18,620 nucleotides of DNA. Source: CBEULR01 sp965544035 (GTDB lineage: Bacteria; Bacillota; Desulfotomaculia; Desulfotomaculales; Desulforudaceae). A program made the translations under genes and the position numbers. Location: positions 1-18,620 of the forward strand of contig CBEULR010000025.1 of assembly GCA_965544035.1 (NCBI GenBank), read 5' to 3'. The stretch's first letter is position 1, and the number at the start of each line of letters is the position of its first letter. Under the pieces are notes generated by a model, which saw only the letters and a program-made list of their open reading frames with translations, was not told the DNA's origin and did not search any database. Shown piece after piece: positions 14,472 to 18,620 of this stretch.

Positions 14472-15254
14472 ATGGAATTTCAGCATTTTCGTAATGAGGT
14501 TCACCGCAAGTTCAAACTCGACCTAAACAGCTACAAGGAAAACCAGCTGCGGCGCCGGATCGACAACCTGATGCAGCGCCGGCGCATTGCCGGGTACGAC
14601 GAGTACCTGCGGCAGCTTTCCGGCAGTCCGCAGGCCTTTCAGGAGTTCATCGACTATCTGACGATCAACGTGACTGAGTTCTTCCGGGACAAGAAGCCGT
14701 TTCACTACCTGGAGCATACGGTGCTGCCCGAAATGCTGAAGCGCAAGCCCCGGCTGAAGATTTGGAGCGCGGCCTGTTCCAACGGAGCGGAACCGTATTC
14801 GGTGGCCATTATCCTGGATGAACTGACGCCCGGTGTGCTCCACCGGATCGAGGCCACCGATCTGGATCCGGGAATCTTGCGGGTGGCGGCCGAGGCCCGG
14901 TATCCGCCGGATCTGGTGCGCGGCATCGAACCGCAGCGCCTGCGCCGGTACTTCACCGAGCAGGACGGGCAGTACGTGTTGAGCCGTTCGATCGTAAGCC
15001 GGGTCCACTTCAGACGGCACGATCTCTTGGGCGATCCCTACGGTTCAGGGTACGACCTGATCATTTGCCGCAATGTGCAGATCTACTTCACCCGGGAGGC
15101 GCAGGAGAAAATGAACGCCCGCTTCAGCCGCGCCCTGGTACCCGGAGGAGTGCTTTTTCTGGGCTCGAGCGAAACCATCTTCAACGCAGGCGATCTGGGC
15201 TATGAACGGCTGGCATCGTGCTTTTACCGAAAGAAACACAACAAGCCGCAGTAG
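14472..15254 (+). CDS. cheR: CheR, chemoreceptor glutamate methyltransferase
   Basis: 260 residues. N-terminal all-helical domain (about 1-75, with LDLNSYKENQLRRRIDNLMQ and NVTEFFRD), followed by the SAM-dependent methyltransferase domain: IWSAACSNGAEPYSVAI (SAM loop), IEATDLDPGIL (acidic residue for SAM), and LIICRNVQIYF (normally CRNVLIYF) with GGVLFLGSSET near the end (PF03705/PF01739). It methylates receptor glutamates with S-adenosylmethionine for adaptation. The partner methylesterase CheB is not in the window. The ATG is 2 nt after cheD. The gene is complete and of ordinary length. Confidence 0.95.
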   Translation: MEFQHFRNEVHRKFKLDLNSYKENQLRRRIDNLMQRRRIAGYDEYLRQLSGSPQAFQEFIDYLTINVTEFFRDKKPFHYLEHTVLPEMLKRKPRLKIWSAACSNGAEPYSVAIILDELTPGVLHRIEATDLDPGILRVAAEARYPPDLVRGIEPQRLRRYFTEQDGQYVLSRSIVSRVHFRRHDLLGDPYGSGYDLIICRNVQIYFTREAQEKMNARFSRALVPGGVLFLGSSETIFNAGDLGYERLASCFYRKKHNKPQ

Positions 15255-15270
15255 TGTTGGGGGGAGATAA

Positions 15271-15879
15271 TTGAGCATTTCCACAAATAAAATGGACGTG
15301 CTACAGGAAATAGGCAACATCGGGGTGGGGAACGCGGCCACCGCATTGGCCAATCTTTTGCAGACCAGAGTGGATATCGGTCTGCCCCAGGTGCAGTTCC
15401 TCACTCTGGAAGACGCGATCGGCCGTGTCGGGGGGATTGAGACCCCGGTTGTCTGCGTGATCGTCAGCGTAGGGGGACAGATCGACGCCACCGTGCTGTA
15501 TATTTTCAAGGAACAGGACATGTACCTCCTGATCGACCTGCTGACGGGACTGCAAGACGGTTCAACCAGAGGAATTGATGAGATGGGCCGTTCGGTGACG
15601 ATGGAAATCGGGAACATCCTCACCGGGTCGTTCCTCAGCGCCATTTCCGATATGACCGGCCTGAGGCTCACCCCGTCCGTTCCCTGGCTGGCCCACGATA
15701 TGCTGGGTGCGGTGCTGCCCGCCGCGTTGTTGGAGTTCGGCTACGCCGAGGATCAGGTGCTGATGATCAAGACCACCTTCAGCCGGAAAACAGGGAGCCG
15801 GATTGACGGTCACTTTTTCCTGCTGCCCGACGTGAACTCGCTGGATCAGCTTTTTGACAGTCTGGGTATAGCCTACTAG
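15271..15879 (+). CDS. cheC: CheC, CheY-P phosphatase
   Basis: 202 residues from TTG 15271, with GGGGGAGAT upstream at good spacing. Both catalytic motifs of the CheC/CheX/FliY family are intact: EIGN with E13 and N16 in DVLQEIGNIGVGNAATAL, and E112 with N115 in SVTMEIGNILTGSFLSAI. These positions equal those reported for Thermotoga CheC. PF04509 domains are therefore both active-looking. CheC removes phosphate from CheY-P and is stimulated by CheD, encoded two genes upstream; cheY follows after 42 nt. Together with FliY (another phosphatase at the motor) it would end the CheY-P signal. Confidence 0.95.
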   Translation: MSISTNKMDVLQEIGNIGVGNAATALANLLQTRVDIGLPQVQFLTLEDAIGRVGGIETPVVCVIVSVGGQIDATVLYIFKEQDMYLLIDLLTGLQDGSTRGIDEMGRSVTMEIGNILTGSFLSAISDMTGLRLTPSVPWLAHDMLGAVLPAALLEFGYAEDQVLMIKTTFSRKTGSRIDGHFFLLPDVNSLDQLFDSLGIAY

Positions 15880-15921
15880 CCGTTTGTTTATTGACACAAT
15901 GTTGGAGGGGATGTGTGGATT

Positions 15922-16287
15922 GTGGCGACACGGATACTGGTAGTGGATGACGCGGCCTTCATGCGGATGATGATCAAGAACATCCTGACCAAGTTCGGGT
16001 ACGAGGTGGTGGGAGAGGCCGAGAACGGGTCGATTGCCGCCCAGATGTACGCCGAACTCAAGCCGGACCTGGTAACGATGGACATCACGATGCCTGAGAT
16101 GGATGGTATCGAGGCGGTGAAGAGCATCCGCAGCATTGATCCCAATGCCGTGATCATTATGGTCAGCGCGATGGGCCAGCAGGCCATGGTTATGGAGGCC
16201 ATCCAGGCCGGAGCCAAGGACTTTATAGTGAAACCCTTTCAGCAGGATAGGATTCTGCAGGCCATTGAACGGGTGTTGTCATCTTGA
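15922..16287 (+). CDS. cheY: CheY, chemotaxis response regulator
   Basis: 121 residues from GTG 15922 (ATRILVVDDAAFMR after the start). This start puts the phosphorylation site at D54 in TMDITMPEMDG, the number known for B. subtilis CheY, and gives the usual length of 120; the longer frame from GTG 15913 adds three residues and would leave almost no spacing to GGAGGGG (15904-15910). The acidic pair is D9/D10, the switch residue is Ser in MVSAMGQQ, and the conserved lysine is in FIVKPF. A single receiver domain (PF00072). It binds FliM and FliY at the motor; fliM overlaps its end by 4 nt (TTGA), so they are likely made together. Confidence 0.94.
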   Translation: MATRILVVDDAAFMRMMIKNILTKFGYEVVGEAENGSIAAQMYAELKPDLVTMDITMPEMDGIEAVKSIRSIDPNAVIIMVSAMGQQAMVMEAIQAGAKDFIVKPFQQDRILQAIERVLSS

Positions 16288-17276
16288 GTGAAATTCTGTC
16301 ACAAGGCGAAATCGATGCTCTGCTGTCGGCCGTGCAGTCCGGAAAGCTCAAGGCCGAGGATCTAAAGGAAGCCGAACCGCAGCAGTCATACAAGCCTTAT
16401 GATTTTCGCCGTCCGAACAAGTTTTCAAAGGAGCAGCTCCGCACACTGCAGATGCTGCACGACAACTATGCCCGGATTCTGTCCAGTTTTCTTTCGGGCT
16501 ACCTGAGGTCGAACATCATTGTCCGGGTGGCTTCGGTGGATCAGTTCACCTTTGATGATTTCGTGCGGTCGATTCCGGTACCGACCGTGCTGACCGTTTT
16601 TACGCTGAAGCCCCTGAAGGGTATGGCGGTGATGGAGACCAACCCGCAGTTTTTGTTCCCGATTCTCGACCTGCTGTTCGGCGGGCCGGGAGACCTGCCG
16701 CGCCGGGTGCGCGATATGACCGACATCGAGCTTTCCGTGATCCGGAAGCTGACCGGCAAGCTGTTTGAGAATCTGCAGCTGGCATGGCAGGACGTTTATG
16801 AAGTGGAGCCGGAGATTGAATCGATCGAAACCAAGCCGCGGCTGCACCAGATTATTTCGCCGAGTGAGATCGTGGCCGTGATCACCTTTACTACGGTGGT
16901 TGGGGATACCGCCCGGGGACTAATCAACATCTGCCTGCCGCATATTGTGCTGGATCCGATGCTGTCGCACCTGTCCACGCACTACCGCTACACACACAGT
17001 GCACTACAGGCCGACGGCACCGAAAAAGACCACCTGGTTCACTGGGTGAACAAGGTTCCGGTCGACCTGACGCTGGTGGCGGGCGAGACCGAACTGACGG
17101 TACGGGATTTCCTGCAGCTGCAGGAGGGAGATGTGGTGCCGCTGCGGCGTCGGGTGAACCAGGATCTGGATCTGCTTGTAAACGACCGTCTAAAGTTTAA
17201 AGCCCAGGCCGGGGTGCTCGGCCGGTACCTCGGAGCCCAGATCACCTCACTGGTGGAAGTAGGTGCAAAACAATGA
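16284..17276 (+). CDS. fliM: FliM, flagellar motor switch protein
   Basis: 330 residues from TTG 16284. The N-terminal CheY-binding peptide is SEILSQGEIDALLSAV. The CheC-like middle domain carries the FliG-contact motif FGGPGD (G133-G136, the GGxG motif) and lacks phosphatase residues, as expected. The C-terminal SpoA domain includes VPVDLTLVAGETELTVRDFL and LQEGDVVPL (PF02154/PF01052). It builds the C-ring wall between FliG and FliN/FliY and receives CheY-P to change rotation. It overlaps cheY by 4 nt and fliY by 4 nt (ATGA), so the three products are probably translated in balance. Confidence 0.96.
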   Translation: MSEILSQGEIDALLSAVQSGKLKAEDLKEAEPQQSYKPYDFRRPNKFSKEQLRTLQMLHDNYARILSSFLSGYLRSNIIVRVASVDQFTFDDFVRSIPVPTVLTVFTLKPLKGMAVMETNPQFLFPILDLLFGGPGDLPRRVRDMTDIELSVIRKLTGKLFENLQLAWQDVYEVEPEIESIETKPRLHQIISPSEIVAVITFTTVVGDTARGLINICLPHIVLDPMLSHLSTHYRYTHSALQADGTEKDHLVHWVNKVPVDLTLVAGETELTVRDFLQLQEGDVVPLRRRVNQDLDLLVNDRLKFKAQAGVLGRYLGAQITSLVEVGAKQ

Positions 17277-18430
17277 GTGACAATATTCTGGACCAAGCTG
17301 AAATCGATGCTCTGCTGCGTATGGCCGAGGAAAACTCTCCGGCGGAGGAGCCGCCGGAGGCCGATCCGCCTGTGCTGACGAAAGAAGAGGAGGACGCCTT
17401 GGGCGAGGTCGGGAACATCGCTATGGGCGCCGCCGCGACGACGCTTTCCACCTTGCTCAACCAGAAGGTGAGCATTACCAGTCCCCGGGTGGAGGTGAAG
17501 TCCCGCAAGGACTTGCTTGCCACGTTCACTATTCCGTATCTGGTGGTGAACATCCGCTATACCGAGGGGATCGAAGCCAGCACCCTGCTGGTGATCCGGG
17601 TACGGGACGCGGCGGTGATTGCGGATCTGATGATGGGTAACGATGGTTCCAATCCTGCCGAAGAATTGGACGAGCTTGGAGTCAGCGCCGCCTCGGAGGC
17701 GATGAACCAGATGATCGGGGCTTCGGCCACCAGTCTGGCAAGCTTGGTCGGACGCTCGATCACGATCTCGCCCCCAACGGCTGAGGTGATGGAACAGGGG
17801 GATGAAGCGGACGCCGCTCTTGCGGAGTTTGAAGGGATGATGGTCACCATCTCCTTCAAGATGCAGATCGGCGAGTTGGTGGACACCGAGATCATGCAGA
17901 TTATGACCGTTGAGACCGCCAAGGAAGAGGCCGCGCTGCTCTGGGAACATCTTGCCGGATCCGGAGCGGTTCCGGAAGAGGCACCGGCGGAGGAAGCGGC
18001 AGCGGAAGAAGCGGCTGCATACGAAGTGCGGCCGGAGGAGAAGGTGACCCCGGCGCCCCCGGACGAAGGCGGGGCACTGCAGCCCGACCGGTCGGCGGAG
18101 GCGTCCGCACCCGTTTCCAGACCCGCACCCCCGGGCACGGCGGCCGTCGATAAGGAGAAGCTGGACCTTATCCTGGACATCCCGCTCAAGGTGACCGTCA
18201 TCCTGGGCCGCACGCGGCGGCCGATCCAGGAAGTGCTTGACCTCGCGCCGGGGGCTATCGTCGAACTGGCCGCCTTGGCCGACGAACCGGTCGAGATTCT
18301 GGTGAACGGGGTTATGGTGGCCAAGGGTGAGGTCGTGGTGGTGAACGAGAACTTCGGTGTGCGCATCACTTCGATTCTGGGCCCGCGGGAACGGATGGAA
18401 CAGCTCTACAGCGGAGGGGGCTGGTTGTAA
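17273..18430 (+). CDS. fliY: FliY, CheC-FliN fusion motor switch phosphatase
   Basis: 385 residues. The N-terminal motif DQAEIDALLRMAEE repeats the FliM CheY-binding peptide. A CheC-like domain follows (about 35-220) with both phosphatase motifs: E45/N48 in LGEVGNIAMGAA and E142/N145 in SAASEAMNQMIGAS. An Ala/Glu-rich linker (about 220-285, EEAPAEEAAAEEAAA) leads to a C-terminal SpoA/FliN domain (about 290-380; LDIPLKVTVILGRTRRPIQE, VNGVMVAKGEVVVV, FGVRITSIL). In B. subtilis FliY sits in the C-ring and dephosphorylates CheY-P. It is the second SpoA protein here, beside the stand-alone FliN-like protein at 3055. It is the last recognisable gene of the window. Confidence 0.95.
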   Translation: MSDNILDQAEIDALLRMAEENSPAEEPPEADPPVLTKEEEDALGEVGNIAMGAAATTLSTLLNQKVSITSPRVEVKSRKDLLATFTIPYLVVNIRYTEGIEASTLLVIRVRDAAVIADLMMGNDGSNPAEELDELGVSAASEAMNQMIGASATSLASLVGRSITISPPTAEVMEQGDEADAALAEFEGMMVTISFKMQIGELVDTEIMQIMTVETAKEEAALLWEHLAGSGAVPEEAPAEEAAAEEAAAYEVRPEEKVTPAPPDEGGALQPDRSAEASAPVSRPAPPGTAAVDKEKLDLILDIPLKVTVILGRTRRPIQEVLDLAPGAIVELAALADEPVEILVNGVMVAKGEVVVVNENFGVRITSILGPRERMEQLYSGGGWL

Positions 18431-18488
18431 TCCTGCCGGCGAAGGGAGATCCTGGCCGTATCGCCCGATTCCTCCAGGGTGTAAATTG

Positions 18489-18517
18489 TTGACTTTTGGG
18501 AATTTCCGCCGTAAACT
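18489..18517 (+). promoter_or_regulatory. Possible sigma-A type promoter after fliY
   Basis: TTGACT (18489-18494), a 17-nt spacer, then TAAACT (18512-18517): 5/6 and 4/6 matches to the housekeeping consensus at ideal spacing. GCCGTAAA at 18508-18515 also resembles the sigma-28 -10 (GCCGATAA), but no TAAA lies at the right distance. Any target gene is beyond the window. Confidence 0.35.
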
Positions 18518-18541
18518 GGTTCGAGAGGGACAAAGGAACCA

Positions 18542-18569
18542 AGTAGTCAGTGGTCAGTAGTCAGCAGTG
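18542..18569 (+). repeat. Tandem heptamer array, AGTAGTC type
   Basis: Four consecutive 7-mers: AGTAGTC, AGTGGTC, AGTAGTC, AGCAGTG. They resemble the AGTAGTG units of the inverted-repeat arms at 4577 and 4987, mainly with C in place of G at position 7. Non-coding. Confidence 0.75.
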
Positions 18570-18620
18570 ATTCGACCCCAAAAAGGGTCCAATTTAGGGT
18601 ATAACATATAACCCAATCAT

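Larger units (their letters stand above)
18431..18620 (+). other. Non-coding end region after fliY
   Basis: 190 nt without a credible gene. It holds a promoter-like pair (18489-18517), a tandem heptamer array (18542-18569), a short hairpin GACCC/GGGTC near 18574-18589, and AT-rich DNA at the right edge. No clear terminator for the operon is visible. Confidence 0.6.

Noticed and set aside
15854..15920. Two TTGACA hexamers (15854-15859 and 15891-15896) at the end of cheC and before cheY, possible cheY promoter.
   Set aside because: No acceptable -10 hexamer at 16-18 nt from either; the sequence downstream is GC-rich (TGTGGA or TAGCCG).
18574..18589. Short hairpin GACCC/GGGTC after the heptamer array as operon terminator.
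   Set aside because: Only 5 bp stem, A-rich loop and no following T-run; too weak to call.

Overview
The window is one stretch of a large motility and chemotaxis gene cluster. Every credible gene lies on the + strand, packed with short gaps or 1-20 nt overlaps. By eye the G+C content is about 60%. Several features point to a GC-rich, flagellated member of the Firmicutes (Clostridia/Desulfotomaculia type): extended AGGAGGTGAT-like ribosome binding sites, many TTG/GTG starts, FliY (CheC-FliN fusion), FlhF/FlhG, SigD-type sigma factor, CheC and CheD, and the TIGR02530 hook-operon protein. The species cannot be fixed from the sequence alone.

Layout from left to right. (1) Hook assembly: the 3' end of fliK, flgD, the TIGR02530 protein, and a hook-type flgE preceded by two tandem hairpins. 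(2) Basal body and export apparatus: fliL, a stand-alone FliN-like SpoA protein, fliO, fliP, fliQ, fliR, flhB and flhA. (3) Placement and regulation: flhF, flhG, a PilZ (c-di-GMP) protein, sigma-28 (fliA/sigD), and a SwrB-like membrane/coiled-coil protein. (4) A rod/hook-type protein (FlgF/FlgG family). (5) Chemotaxis output and switch: cheD, cheR, cheC, cheY, fliM and fliY. The genes work together: the export gate (FliOPQR-FlhBA) secretes rod and hook parts, FliK with FlhB sets hook length, sigma-28 turns on late genes, PilZ/c-di-GMP can brake the motor, and CheY-P acts on FliM/FliY while CheC and FliY dephosphorylate it.

The one foreign-looking item sits between fliP and fliQ. It is a gene for a four-helix-bundle protein of the S23/23S-rRNA-intervening-sequence family, enclosed by a 33-nt inverted repeat (29/33 identical) built from AGTAGTG heptamers. 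The left arm begins within a few bases of the fliP stop codon. A related tandem heptamer array (AGTAGTC type) appears near the right end of the window, after fliY, in non-coding DNA. This looks like a small IVS-like cassette inserted harmlessly inside an essential operon, and it is the best candidate here for something under-described.

Other points: flhB appears to start at a CTG codon with a near-perfect ribosome binding site, several gene starts need moving from the longest-ORF choice, and there are two FliN-type switch proteins besides FliM. No RNA genes, CRISPR arrays or convincing internal promoters or terminators were seen.
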